A DNA stretch of 64,000 nt, from NCBI GenBank assembly GCA_033030425.1, contig JAUFSD010000022.1, positions 930,001 to 994,000 on the forward strand. Direction: 5' to 3'. The first letter of the stretch is position 1. Every line of letters begins with the position of its first letter. Shown here one piece after another: positions 12,181 through 26,658 of the stretch. The position numbers and the translations under genes were made by a program. The stretch comes from Verpa conica. Lineage: Eukaryota > Ascomycota > Pezizomycetes > Pezizales > Morchellaceae. A model generated the notes under the pieces. That model saw only the letters and a list, made by a program, of their open reading frames with translations, was not told the DNA's origin and searched no databases.

Positions 12181-15100
12181 ACTTGGCTGGTGTCCAGAAG
12201 GACACCTATCCGGAGACGATTCAATTTGTTTCGGTCTCGAGTACATACTGTGTGCATATTTTTTTTGGGTGGCTGGCGTTTTCTTTTTTGAACTTCTTCT
12301 GCGCAATCCTACGATTTAGCGAAATGCGATAGGGTAGCCGTCATAGGCACGGCGTCATAAGGGGGGCGGTGTTTGGTATATTAGAGGATGATTTTTCTAG
12401 GCTCTAGCTTGGAGAACGTTTACCTGTTATTTCTAATTGTTATTACGGTACGATAGTCTCATCTCATTTGTTAACTTTTTCCGCGGGTTATATTGGATAG
12501 GGGAAGCATTTTGCATTTGTTGGGTTATAGGATTTTTTCTATTTTTCCGCGGTATTATTCGAGGCGGCAGGTATATTTGTTTTATTCATGTTAACGTTCC
12601 TTTTCCTCTTGGTGGTAGAGGCTTGATTTTTCTTTTGTTTACTTTTTTTTTTATTTTTTTGCGTGATTTTTATGTCAGTGTGATCATTGTGTATTTATGT
12701 ACGGTTACGGTGGTTATCTGCTTTTTTGCGAGAGTTTAGTCAATAGCTTTGACTCGATGAATATCATATTATTTCTTGAACCTGATTCCTTCGTTTGGTG
12801 AGGGGTACATAATGCTCTAAGGGTAATGAGAGTGTTCCAAGTAACATTACCGGGCGGTTCCTTTCATTACCGGTACCAGCTGACCTAGGGTTCATGCTCA
12901 GCGATTCCCAGGGTCTGCCCGAACGACTGACTTTTTGTCATTTCCCCCTCATTGTTCAGTCAGTCGCCTTTCGGTGAGTTGTTCGTTCAGGTAAGATAAT
13001 CAAAACATTTCCACCTGACGAAGAGACATTTCCAATATTCGCTCCCTCCCCAGCCTCCTACCTCGGCCCACCAAAAGGTTAGAGATCAAATTTATCGGTG
13101 GCGCATGTAGATAATAGACTCCCTTTCTAGATACGTTTCTGTTGGAGGACCGTGAAACCCGACAACAACCTGAGGCGGTGCGACCAAGCCAAGATGACGT
13201 GGAACGCAAAACCCAACCCCTCGCCCATCTACGGCCACCTCCTCCACTACCTCCTTCTCCTCCCATCGACTCAGCCTCCAAGAGACACGACGCACTCCTT
13301 TTCGGAGATAAAAAAACAAACAAATCATCTAACTAGATTAAATTCAATAGTGAAACGAGGGTACGAATGCAATTGCTCAGTCCCCTCCCTCCTCCCGGAG
13401 CCCGTCGCCGTAATGCATTAGGGGAGGGCTGCAGGACTGAGTCGGGAATGGTACTGAGGAAGAAGGTGGGGTTTTCTATCTTCGACGAGGCATATGTGTG
13501 TGTGTGTGGGGGAAAAACCTATTTGGATTTTGGAGTTTGGGTCCCCTTAGTGCGCCTATGCGGGGGGCCGCATTTTTTTTTATTTTTTACTTCCCTTTCG
13601 ACTTTATATTTTTGAACCTCTCCGCCCCGTCCGCCTCATAAGCCTTGGTCATTCCATTCAACGCGCCGCGCAACTGCGAGATGAGGTGCGTGCATAATGT
13701 TGAATACTCTAGGAATAATCATTAGAAGTCTTAGGGGAAGAGCGGGAAAAAAAACAAATGCAAAGACAATTATCCGTTATCTTTCCATTAACTTTAAGGC
13801 GATTTCGAGCGCAATTGTTCTGTGTGGATCAGCATATATTCGTAGTTCACAATTGAACTAAGAGAAAGTGCCTTGTGTAAAGCGCAGAGAAACATAGAGA
13901 GAGAGGCACAATTAGTGAAATGGGCTAGAAGCCTTACTCGGGTATATCACATAGCGCAAGAGCCTAAAAGATCTACCGCTTGATACGAGGTTTGGAAGCC
14001 GCAGCGACCATCTCTGCAAGTAACAAACTGCGGAACTGATATCAAGGGAACCCTGGAGATCAATGCCGATGAGGTTCCGGAAGTTTCGGCAGTCCGCACA
14101 GTTCTCGGATAGAGATTCCTGCAGGATATTTCGCACACCATGAGATAAAAAGACGGAATATCATGGAAGTGTGTTTGTGGCTTGAAGCGGGGAGAAATCC
14201 GAGTGATCTACTGTTCCTCAATGCAATCGTCCGTCAAACATAATGACCTACGAGATAAGGTTATCTCAGCCTTGTAGATAAACATTTCCCCAGAAATCCC
14301 CATGTGGGATATAATCTAGGAACCCACGAAGAGTAAGGCTTTTCAGAGCCTTGTTCGCGTTGGGAGCGATTTGCCTGACTCATGGTTTTAGTTTGTGCCC
14401 TTTTTTGTCCTATATTTAAGCCCTCCAGTCAAAGTATTTATTTAGAGCCTTCCCCCTCTTTTAGAAGATTTATGCAGCTCCATAGATCTCTCTTTTTACA
14501 TAAAAGTGCTTTTACATTTTTTTTAATTTTTTTATATCATTTTTTGCCTTGGCTATGGGTTGTGCTTGTCGCTTCTATCAAAGAGCCTCGATTCACTGCG
14601 CACGATCGGCAAAGAGTTCCTGCATATCATCGAACTATGATTCGATATTATTCTGGAAGCTTGAGCAAAACACCAACCACCACTAAATTAACCATGAGGG
14701 TGTAAGGCGCAGAAGTTTACTTCGCCGGTGCAGCGACGATGATTACCTTTTCAGTCCTGACAGGTGCAATTCCTGGTTGTTTGTGATTTTTTTGCTAGCT
14801 ACCAGTTTTAGAAGAAAAAAAAGTGAAGTGCACGGCACCAAGCCTCAGTAACTATTTCGGGACTTACTATGTATTAAATAATATCAGTGGAATTTTATTC
14901 GCGAGTGGCTGCGCGCATAAGCGCGTAAAACACCGAGTGATAGCTTAAGACTCAACAAGGGTTAGGTTTTTCCTCCGACATAGTTGGTTTGAGACCGTAA
15001 TCGTAATCTTTTCTAATCAGCCTGTAATAATGTCTAGCTCATTTTACTTGGTTCCACCAGGATAAGTGCACTTGGTCTTGTAGTTCTAAAAGCACTCATA

Positions 15101-17730
15101 GTTAGGTCATCATGTAGCTTTCCAAGCACAGTGCCTAGTATGTACTGCGCGTGTACATACATAGTTGTTAGATAAGGATCGACCTCCTATGGAATCTAAT
15201 ACGTTTAATTGGCACAACCACAACTTTACTAAACTACTATATCTCATTGGAAAACAACTTATGGGGTAACTCTGCACATGCGCAGTAATTTTTACAAGTA
15301 AAGTGGTGTTTATGCATTCTGGTTCCGAAAGTGGAAATGACTCACCGAGAGCTGGAAGTAGATAATGATTCGGTCATCTGGAAAAAGAAAGGAAAATCTA
15401 AAAAAAAAAAATTATTCAAGGAAGAAGGAAAGTTACAGCAATGGCGAAGTAGCCATGGTCCAGATACGAGAAGTATGCGTAATGCCATTGAAACTTCTAA
15501 TAGCGACCTATGATTCTTTTCCGAATCACTCCGGGTACTTTGTAGATCATTAGTATCAGACCCCATGACCACTAGAAGTAGCAGCTATTTGGGGGGTGTT
15601 TAGCTAGACTCACTTAATGAAACTAGATGAATAAGATCAATTAATTATAATCAGTTCGTTTAGTGATGACGAAGCGGCTTCCATAGCCCCAGAAGCCAGG
15701 ATACTTAATTGGAATTGCCCGTATGACAGATATCTTTTAGTTGCTTAGCCTATCATTCCCATAGCCGCAGTTATTGTTCATGTTTCAAGGCCGGTTTTGT
15801 AGTGGAAATCCGTCCTTAGGCGGCCGAAGTCAAGTATAATATCAGTGGTGCGTCGTAGTAGCTTACGGGTTATCTTCTGGTAATCATTCCTAAAGCTTAA
15901 ATTAGATTACACACCGTATTTTAAATTTAAATCTGAGAAGTTCGTTTACGTTCAGCTTTAAACAATTCTTTGAGGGGTGTCTGGGGTAAGCCAGGCAGAA
16001 AGGGTTACAAAGGCAGATGAGCCATCAAGCGCTAATCATGTAACACACGGAGAAATTACTGAAAATAAACATAGAAGTAATCCTCGTAAAAAACAAATCG
16101 ATAGTCGGTACATTAATTAGAAAAGTAGGAGGTCAATAGTGGGTGATAGCCCAGGTTGAAGAGTCTTGGCTGGGTATGCCAAGCCTATTGCGGCTCCCAT
16201 TGCTATAATGGTCCGTGCACCTTGTTTAGCTGAGCTTCATGAGAAGTAGCAGTAACGTCTGGGGCTCTGACGTTTCAACAATGCCGGCTCCAGCTCCCAA
16301 GAAGCCGCGACTGATAGCCCAATTACCTCCCCTTATCGAGAACTAAAGGAAACAAATGTATCTTCGGGTTCTTGTGTCGCAGCGTCACTTGACGTAGGTG
16401 CTACGGGAGTGAGTATTCCGAACACCATCCCTGAAGCCCTAGCTCGGGAGGAACTGCCTCTAAAAACTCAGCAACACTGAACCCAGCAGCGGTCAGGGCC
16501 TCTATCAGAGAAAGAGATTGGTCTATGGGTGTAGAATTGTTTGAGAAGGGGATAAAGGGTTTGTTACGGGATTTATATCGATTTTTGGTCACTGGGGATA
16601 GAGGGTTCGTGATGTGTTTAAACCGGGAGGTAAGTCGTTCCTCTAGTCTATTTCACTATTCTGGCCCTGACTTGAGGAATCTAGTATATATATCCGTTTA
16701 GTCTTCTACGGAGTTGCAGGGTTATTTTACGGTATTACCTAAGATGAATTATAGCTATGGAGAAGAGAGAGGAAAGCTATGAAGAGTTTAAATGAGTTGG
16801 TAAAGTGATGAGCACTGCTAATACTACAAGAGGAATTTTTTAGGCGATATGTAAGCATTCAAGACCCAAGGGTTGAACTAGTTTAAGCTATTACAGGATC
16901 TTAGGCATTATGACCATAGTGTTTATTGGATTAGAGATGGGATGGTCGAGAATAAGTGGCTGTAGATGCCCTTTCAAGTCTGGGTGAGGAGATGTAAACA
17001 CGCAATCGGTAGAAATTGAGTATATCGAGAAGGTTATCTGGCATGCCGGGTCGACCCGGGTTTTTCCACTACAACAATCCCTTAGGAGAGATTTACCCAG
17101 ATTGTTAGCTAGACACACGGAATTGTTTATCAATTTATGCGGCTATGCAACTAATACCGGCCTTTGAGCGGAGGTCAAGAGATAGGAGTGTACTATTCCG
17201 CATGTCGAAGTGGGGATATTCGGAAGTAGAAGTCTAGAGAGTAGACCCGTGGGATGAACCGGTTGTTTATTGGCTGTTTCATCTACAAATCTATACACAT
17301 CAACCCGAACTTCGAAGTACAGCACTTTTCCGAGGGGCAGAGGTACATCCGAATATTCTCCGCTCATCAAATCTCCCCGCGTTTCGCACGCTAAAAATCG
17401 CGCATCTGCGCTATGGATTTATCCGCGGACATCCCATTAACGATGTTCATCGATGGCGAAATATTTATAATACCCACAAGAGGTTCGTCGACGTCACAGC
17501 CCCACCATCTCTCGATACTAAACCACCACGTTTTCACCATCGCTCCACATCGCCTTTCTACAATTGAGTCCGTTGCCAAAGAATTGCTCGCGTTTCATCT
17601 TGCGGAATAGTAACCTATAGCTTTTGCTACTAGTATACGCCTAAAAGGTATAAAGCCTCTTCTGCTTTTGCGTTATTTGAATGTATCCTGATCCCTGAAC
17701 ATTTGTTTACCCCGCACCCCTCCAATCACG
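12181..17730. other. Gene-free interval
   Basis: 12181-14700 is T-rich directly after the hypothetical gene (probably its 3' UTR), then of mixed composition with a short TG microsatellite near 13496-13508. 14700-17400 is AT-rich and full of stops, resembling decayed repeats. 17400-17730 precedes the isomerase gene and is CT-rich near its end, as expected for a fungal promoter. No convincing coding or RNA gene was found. Confidence 0.5.
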
Positions 17731-17856
17731 ATGGCTCCCCTACCCCGCTACCAGAGCTTGAAATTGTTCCTGTATCTATCAAATGCAGTTCTCTTACTCC
17801 AGAATGTATTTGCAAAACAAAATTACTCACCATTGGTGCAATACCAGGACCCTATA

Positions 17857-19755
<1,899 letters not shown>

Positions 19756-22700
19756 GCGTTGGAATTTATAAGTAAAGAAAAGGGCTTGGATTTGTTGGGA
19801 TAAATTAGGTAGTCGACGGATCAAGTGGATTTTTTTGCTGGCATCCTGTGCTTCTTTGGGGATCCCCGCTCTCGTGATGTTCATTGCCTGCGTCATTGCG
19901 GGTATTTCTTGCGGGTAATTTCTTGCATACTGTAGCCTGGGATCTATGACATTAGACACGCATTAGTAGGTATTTGAGACATGTGTTTTAGATGACTTAT
20001 GTCCACTAGCCAAAATCTCTCCGGAGCCACTTAAGAACCGGAGGTCGTGTTCTCATCCCATCCGTTCCTGGATTCACCTCTAGCCATCTTCCGTTAGCCA
20101 AACTTCGATAAGTACCCGCTAGAACCCCAGGTTGTGCGCACTGCCGTATATCGGTATCATGAAATATCACTCGTCCTTAGCCAGATTTGCTTGTAGCTTA
20201 CCACTGGAATTAGGAGAGATGCGAAACTGGTTTTGTTTCTGCTAGTGTAGGATAGTCTGTCGGTAGTTTAAATGTGCAGCTATAATTTGATGTTCTATCG
20301 AACTCCCACATAATTCCTCACAGAAATCTTGTGCATTTTTCGTCCAATTACTAGCTGCTTAGAGCCTCAGTGGTGTGGGTGATGATGCATCCCCTGCAGC
20401 TCTGTGGGGGAATTACCAAAGTGTCAGCCTCACGTGTCTGTTTAACCAGCGGGAAAGGCACACAAGGGGAGCGTTTTTGTTTCCCTATCAAATCTTTTCT
20501 TCCCCCTTCATTGCTTTATTTATTGGGTTTGGGGGGGGGGGTGTAGTCCAGATCAAACTTTATTTGGGTCGGTGGTTTGCAGGACTGTAAGGTGGTGCTC
20601 TCGGGGAACCGGTCACATGCCTTACGGCAGCCTCGTGCTTTTTTGTTTTTGTTTTTGCTGCATGCCGTTCGCGAGGAGGGAAAATTTTTCACATCGATCG
20701 GCCGACGCTGGCCGATATTGAAACGGCAATACCTTTGGTTGCTTCGCACAGTAGGAAACAGGAAACCGGGCTGAGTATGAGATTATTAAAACAGTACTGG
20801 ATAACCAGCCGATGCCGGCGTAATAAAAGGAACAGGAGCAAAGGCATAATTCTTCACAGTGGCTTACCATTGAGGGGTATGAAACACTTCAAAACATATA
20901 TGCCCGGGAAATTTTATTTTGTCTAATGGGAACGTACGGTAACGGTTTGGTGTCCTGATCAGTGCCTCGGAGCGGAGCTCCGGGGTGCTTTTGTTTTTGG
21001 GTTTTTATGTGGACTAATGGCTTAGCGATGGGGGGAAGAATTTGTTGTTCGGGTCTCTCCCCCTCCCCTCCCAAGCGTTGTTACCCTTCCACCCCCTCGT
21101 GTTGGGATAAGGCATCTAAAAGTCGGGTTCGAGTGTTGACACTTTGGTAACCTCTAAAAGTTGGAGGGTACGAGACGATGCTGCGTAACCATCACCACTC
21201 TGTTTAAAATCCATCTTTGCATAATGGCCAATGGGGATAGGATCGATCATAGGGCGCGCTATGTATCCCTCGGAGGGCGGCCATAGGGGAAATGATAATA
21301 TTGCCCGCTTTTGCAATCTCCCTTTTTCTGTCTTGTGTAACTCAAATCAAATGCAGAGGTGGTAAGCCCTCCGTGCAAATTTTAATTGGTAAAAAAATCC
21401 TTTTCAGAGAACCTTTGAGAGTCATCCACGATCTCTAAAGGCGAGAAATTTGCCGACTTGAGTTGGGCAGGTCAAAAACTCGCCTGCTAATGAAATAGGC
21501 TGTGTCTCTTCCTGACTTCAATTTACCGGTAAGTCAACACTAAGGAGGTCTCCCATGCCTTAAAACGGAAGGTAAATAGCCACAGTCTTACTGTGACATC
21601 GGAAGTCTGGCATAGCGTGATGTTTGTCGTGGTGGGGCATCATAAACTGTCACCCGCCCTAAAAAAGATCAAGTTTACTAATCTTAGTTTCTTTCAGTTA
21701 ATGCTGCTCATAATCACCTTGATATATGAAGTCGCGATGACCAATCAATCATTAGTGGGGTCAAAAGCAGTGTAGTGATGACGACGAACCAACGAAAGTC
21801 GAGCCAAAACAGCAGTGATCTGGCTCGGCCCAGGATTGGAGTGTTTGGGCTCTGCAAGATGAGGCCCCCCTCAAATTTCTGTAAAGGGTGTTATAGGCCA
21901 ATGTAAGAGTAAGTGATAGTTACTCTGCGTTTTATCGAATGTTTCAAGATAGAACCAACTAACCTTTATCTCCATCTAAGTACTTGGGGGCTTTGTTGTC
22001 GGGTTGAGTGAGTTGGAATAGATCTGGTCCTTTGTTTCTCTCTTCTATGGCTATGCTCACAATACCGGGGCTGGAATGAGCTAAAATATGTCTGACGTAG
22101 CAGTGGGGTTTGGACACCTAACAGGCTCGTTCCCATTCTCACCTACTTTTGCTTATAAGCAACAAGCTGTACGTATGGGTCTGGGCACGAGACTAGGTTT
22201 GGGTTAATCGCGTCTACATCGTCATTAAATGAATAATGGGCTAATATGACCAGCCAGCCTCGATATCCGGTAGGTGATTTATTTAGGACCTGGAAATAAC
22301 ACTTACTAAGATTGTGGGTTTCCAGCAAAACTCCCTGGGTGCTTTGAAGATTGGCTAATCACGTTCAATAGATCGAGGAGAAGCTCCCGAGACTCGACGG
22401 CTCCAAATACCACCAGTATCAACCCCCGGAGATCTCGATACCGGGGAGCACAAACAATCACCGGGGAGTGTAAGCGGTCGCCGGGGCTTATTCCCACCAT
22501 ACCACCCCTTCTCAACGGGGTAAAGCAACACAATTCTTTTTTTTGTTTTACTCGTCTTTCCCACTCTCCTCTGTGGCACAAACAACCTCCTTAGAATGGA
22601 CGACATCTTAATGCAGCTAGGAAGGGTATCTCAAACTTTTGTTTTGTTTTACCCTTCCTTTTGTCTCGGTTTGGAGGGAGGGAAGAACGGAAGGTAGTCT

Positions 22701-23488
22701 TTTCTTTTGTCTTGTTTTATCCTTCTGCTGTCTTCGAAACATCGGAGACGACTCTTTTCTTTTGGTCTGTTTTACCCGCGCCTTGTGGCCGTCCTGTGGA
22801 GGGTGGGGGTAACGGGGGTTACTTCTCTTTTGTTTTGTTTTATTTCTTGGGGGGGGGAGGCATTAGATCTCTTTATTTTGTCTTGTTTTATCCCCCCTCC
22901 CGCTCTTCGTGGTCGGACGGGTACTTGGGTCTTGAGTAATTCCCCCGGCTTACCTCTCACAACTGATACTGTCTTGCCCTGGAGTAACTTTCCATCTAGT
23001 TGTCTTGCTTTTTATTTGTGTTTTGGTTGCCTGTGTTCCCATGTTTGTCTTCTGTGTCGTTTGAATTGGGAGCTCGATTTTCTTCTTGCTCTGTAGTGGG
23101 TTTGGTTTGAAGTTTGATGTCTACCATCTTGTCTTGTCTTGCTCTGTATTGGGGTTGTTCTTCTCGTTTCTGGGGATGGGAAGTATTACAATATCACTGT
23201 TACACTTGATGATGGGCGTGATGTCAGGTTGGAGATGAGAGGTGAGATATCGAGTGAGATTATATGGAGATGTGAAGCTAAATATTCATGTGACCTAAAA
23301 TAGTGCTACCGCTTACCCTACAAAGTGTAAGCCCAGAGATATATCTTCCACATGTTATAACAGCACGAAGTTTTATTATATTCACCCCCCCCCCCCCCCA
23401 AAGGACAAAATCGAGAGAAAAAAACCCTAAAACTTGAACTCCAGATTGTACAAGAAAACATAACGAAAAAAGAAGCTCTTTGCCATCC
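19756..23488. other. Gene-free interval with pyrimidine-rich repeats
   Basis: Lies between the isomerase gene and the IMP4 gene on the opposite strand. No frame looks like a protein; the frames at 22661-23096 come from a repetitive T/G-rich tract. Composition is mixed, not strongly AT-rich. No RNA gene was recognised. Confidence 0.5.
22536..22896 (+). repeat. Dispersed short repeat, consensus TTTTGTCTTGTTTTAYCC
   Basis: Six related copies lie at roughly 22536, 22638, 22698, 22753, 22823 and 22870. Each is a variant of CTTTTGTCTTGTTTTATCC followed by a C-rich run. Spacing varies from about 50 to 100 nt, so this is a diffuse tandem family rather than a perfect minisatellite. Two short relatives (TTGTCTTGTCTTGC) occur further on, around 23130. 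No function is evident. Confidence 0.6.
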
Positions 23489-24599
23489 CTATAGCAGATC
23501 CCTCTTCCTCGCAGTCCTATCCCAGCAGTCAGCACCTCTCTAAAGACCCTATTAAGAATAACATACCTCGTATAATTTGCTAATCTCCACTCATAATCCG
23601 CATCCTTATTATCTACCGTTCCAAGCCTCAACTCAAAGAGCTTCATTTCCATCCTGGGTCCAACCTCCGCCAACTCCACAGAGTTGTACCCTGTTTTGAC
23701 ATAAACGTGATGTCTCACACTAATATAATCCCCCTCAGCCAACGCAAATGTCACCACCCTGCTCCCCTCCTTCAACTTCCCAGCTTCTCTCGGCGGGAAC
23801 AGGTGTTTTAGAATCTCCACCACACGTTTCCCCAGCTTTGTCGTGAAGCCCTCAAAGATGAGGTGTGGATAACTCTCGCTCACAGTCCCACGACTACTAT
23901 TTGGGATATCATGGCGGAGAACAACATTGTGGAGCGAGAACAATGCAGTAGGTCCATGCGGGAAGTGGGAGATTGTGATGCTGGTGGGTGTACCACGGTG
24001 CTCGTGAAGTAGGATAAGATCGCTGGTGCTCGTAGAATGGCATGAAGAGCATAGTAGCGGAAGAACAGTGTTACCGCGATTGAGTCTAATGCTGTTTGGA
24101 AGTAGTAATCGAATCTCTTTACTGAATTGGAGAAGACGACTAGAGGGGTCGCGAGAGGTAGTAATGAGGATCTTGGGATCTACAATTCCAGAGAGGGTGG
24201 CGTATTCGTCATCTAATTCGGCGGCCTCGTCTACGTCTGGGGTGAATGATTCATCGTATTTGAAGTCTTTGCGGAGCTGGGCATCGTCGGCGATTTCTTT
24301 GGGGAGGGGCTGCGGGGTTGTTAGTGGGTTGTTTGCAGGGTGTAGGGGGAGTATTGGGGCGAACCTTTCCGCTAGCGAGGGCAGCTTTCAGCTTTGAGCG
24401 TTTTTCGGCGATTTGAGCATTTTGAAGCTCGAGTTGCTTGCGGTAGATGAAATCGCGCCTAGGATTGTAAGTATCATTGAGCTTCTGAAGTCTTTAATTC
24501 AAGATATGGTGTCTGTACCTTTCGCGAGCGTTCCTCCTAATCTGTAATTGAAGCATCAGTACAGTAAACATAACCCTTAATCAATTGAGCACTCACCAT
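23489..24599 (-). CDS. IMP4: U3 snoRNP protein Imp4 (Brix domain), five exons
   Basis: Component of the small-subunit processome, needed with Imp3 and Mpp10 for early pre-18S rRNA cleavages in the nucleolus. Exons on the minus strand: 24599-24597 (only the ATG), 24541-24519, 24458-24365, 24309-23567, 23516-23489; 296 residues, against about 290 in yeast. Junctions rebuild [16 protein letters not shown] at the N-terminus and [12 protein letters not shown] at the C-terminus, both typical of Imp4. The Brix domain runs from about residue 85: [62 protein letters not shown]. The 5' end is 278 bp from a divergently transcribed small gene, suggesting a shared promoter. Confidence 0.93.
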
Positions 24600-24877
24600 G
24601 ATTACTACTACTTATCCGTAGAATTGTTCACGTATCGACGTTGTTGGTCTGGAATGAAGCCCAAATGCGGCTCAGCCAGAATTTTCTGCAGCCCACTAGC
24701 CCCACGCACCGTGGCGTAACGCATTAACATTGCGCCACTGCACCAGCCACGGCAAAGTCCCGGATCAGGCTCTCATGGGCTTTTAATGACCTGACGTCGG
24801 AGCCTGGCCATCACAGGAAACATCCCTCCCCATCCTCTAAACAACTCACATACTCAATCAATCAAACATCTACAACA
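24600..24877. promoter_or_regulatory. Divergent promoter of IMP4 and a small membrane-protein gene
   Basis: The 278 bp separate two start codons on opposite strands. The only sequence seen is a CT/CA-rich leader before 24878; no defined transcription-factor site was identified. Confidence 0.6.
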
Positions 24878-25533
24878 ATGTCAGGAGTCGCTGCAAACGC
24901 TGGAAAAGCTGCCCTTAGGCAAGGCGCAAAGAGGGATCCCGAACTCTATGTTCGTTTCTCCTCCCCCCACTCTTCTCCTCCCCCACCGTGTGGGGGAACA
25001 ATTCGAGATCTAATACTAATAATAAGAACACTGTAGATTCTCCTCGCTGTCATGTCTGGTGCTTTTGGTCTTGCTGGGTTCTACTTCGGTACGTAATTGC
25101 AATGTTAGAATAAAAAAGCAAAACGTACGAGCAGTACTGATAGCAATTTCGATTCTATAGGCCGTAAGCCCACCTCGGCCACATCAGAGGAATCACGTAT
25201 CAATGTCGCCAAGAACGCTATGCCCTGGCATGGCGAAGGCGATGGCACCACTGCTAGAGAACAATTCAAGTATGTATTTCATCTGATATTTGGGAAGATG
25301 AAGGTGGTTGACGAAGGTGGTTATAGGTACAGATATCATCCCGGAGGTGACGCCCGTAATCCTCCCAGAGATGCCCCTAGCGCTCTTCATTCTGTTGTTG
25401 TGCCGAATGTGAGCTTGCCAAAGGTACTGATTCCCTCTCGTTTGTGTATTCTCTTCTCTGCTTTGTGGTGCTAATGGGTTTTGGGTAGGAACTTCATGAG
25501 AAGTATAACAAGTGGGGCAAGGATGGATATTAA
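24878..25533 (+). CDS. Small single-TM conserved fungal protein, five exons
   Basis: Exons are 24878-24949, 25037-25088, 25161-25269, 25327-25423 and 25489-25533, joined at GT-AG introns of 87, 72, 57 and 65 nt; 124 residues. The N-terminus is MSGVAANAGKAALRQGAKRD, followed by one membrane segment at residues about 24-43 (ILLAVMSGAFGLAGFYFG). A hydrophilic tail holds KNAMPWHGEGDG, YRYHPGGDARNPPRDAPSAL and the C-terminus ELHEKYNKWGKDGY. I recall similar short proteins across Pezizomycotina. The stretch LRQ.AK..PEL followed by a glycine-rich TM faintly resembles the NDUFA4/MLRQ (B12D) family, so a mitochondrial inner-membrane location is possible but unproven. None of the exons would stand out alone, since four are about 110 nt or shorter. 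Confidence 0.8.
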
Positions 25534-26020
25534 ACCACCTTTATCAACACCAATCTATGCGCGATGGGACATTGTGATGCGTTGTATTTTCTTGTTTTCT
25601 TGTATACCAATTGTTGTGAGCTGTATAGAGCGGTTTGTAAGTAGGCAGAATCCGAGGGGGCAGGTGGGTATGCGAGAATATATCAGTGTTTATTTTTGGT
25701 TCATATCGCATGCTCTGTGCACTAGAATGAATTGATAAATGCTGTTCAATTAGTCAAGCCACCGCCAATATTCGCCCGGAAGTAAATATAGAACATGCAC
25801 TCCAATGATATTCGAACTAGCAACAAAACTCCAGTACTACAGCAACCAGGAAAAAGAAAATAAACCGCGTCCACCCGCCAGGGTATTGGAGGGTATAATC
25901 GTCAATCAACATGCTTCACCGCCTGACGCCGTTTCCATGAATCTCCTTCCCTCCCCTTCCGTCGCCTCGTCTATTCGTCAAATATAGATAATTTCGGGTA
26001 GTACGTTCGTTTCGCCGGAC
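25534..26020. other. Convergent 3' intergenic region
   Basis: 487 bp between the stop codons of a plus-strand and a minus-strand gene; it must hold both 3' UTRs. No other feature was seen. Confidence 0.6.
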
Positions 26021-26658
26021 TTAGTTTGCGAGGATCATCTTCACGAAATCAGTGTAGTTGACCTGGTCCCCATGTATATCCATCCCCTTCAACAGTTCAT
26101 CAACCTCCTCATTCGTAAGCTTCTCACCGAGGGATGTAAGAACTATTACACCGAGTTAGCTACACCACCTCCGAAAGGAGAGGAGAAGAGGGGGCAAGGG
26201 ACAAACCATATCGTAGTTCTCCAACTCCAATATACCCCGTTAAGTCTTTATCAAACACCTGGAATCCACGCACGAACTCATCAGGCTCACCCGGGTCGCG
26301 GAAACCGTTCGGGCGGTTAAGAATCTTAAGGAAAGATTCAAAGTCCACTATTTTACACCATCATCAGCTACATACTCTAATTACTATGAGAGTTAGGGGA
26401 AACCCACAGTCACCCTTGGCAGCAGAGTTGTGAATCAAGTCCTCCACCTCCGCATTGGTTGGGTTCTGCCCACAGGCGCGCAGAAGGTCCCCGAGTGAGG
26501 TTAAAGGGATACGGCCATTACCACGCTTATCGAAGAGGGCGAAGGCTTCCTTGTAGTTTGTTGTTGCCTACTGTTTGTTAGCTCTTGAGACTGAATAGGG
26601 GGGGGGGTTGCTAGATGAGTCGAGCAGAGGGGGTTCTTGAAGAGGAGGAGTGTACCAT
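26021..26658 (-). CDS. CDC4: Essential myosin II light chain, Cdc4/Mlc1 type, four exons
   Basis: EF-hand light chain that binds the IQ motif of type II myosin and is needed for contractile-ring assembly. Exons on the minus strand: 26658-26656 (ATG only), 26567-26414, 26347-26207, 26142-26021, with introns of 88, 66 and 64 nt; 139 residues, against about 141 in S. pombe Cdc4. Conserved segments: [79 protein letters not shown], and the C-terminus [11 protein letters not shown]-hand 1 ends in Ser instead of the calcium-binding Glu and so is probably non-binding, as is usual in this family. The symbol follows fission yeast; budding yeast calls the homologue MLC1. Confidence 0.93.

Noticed and set aside
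12437..12739. 100-codon hydrophobic frame
   Set aside because: Very T-rich DNA naturally reads as Phe/Leu/Ile. It lies just behind a stop codon and is probably 3' UTR.
22707..23096. 129-codon frame over the pyrimidine-rich repeat
   Set aside because: The sequence reads as repeated FVLFYP-like peptides from the DNA repeat itself, with no protein features.
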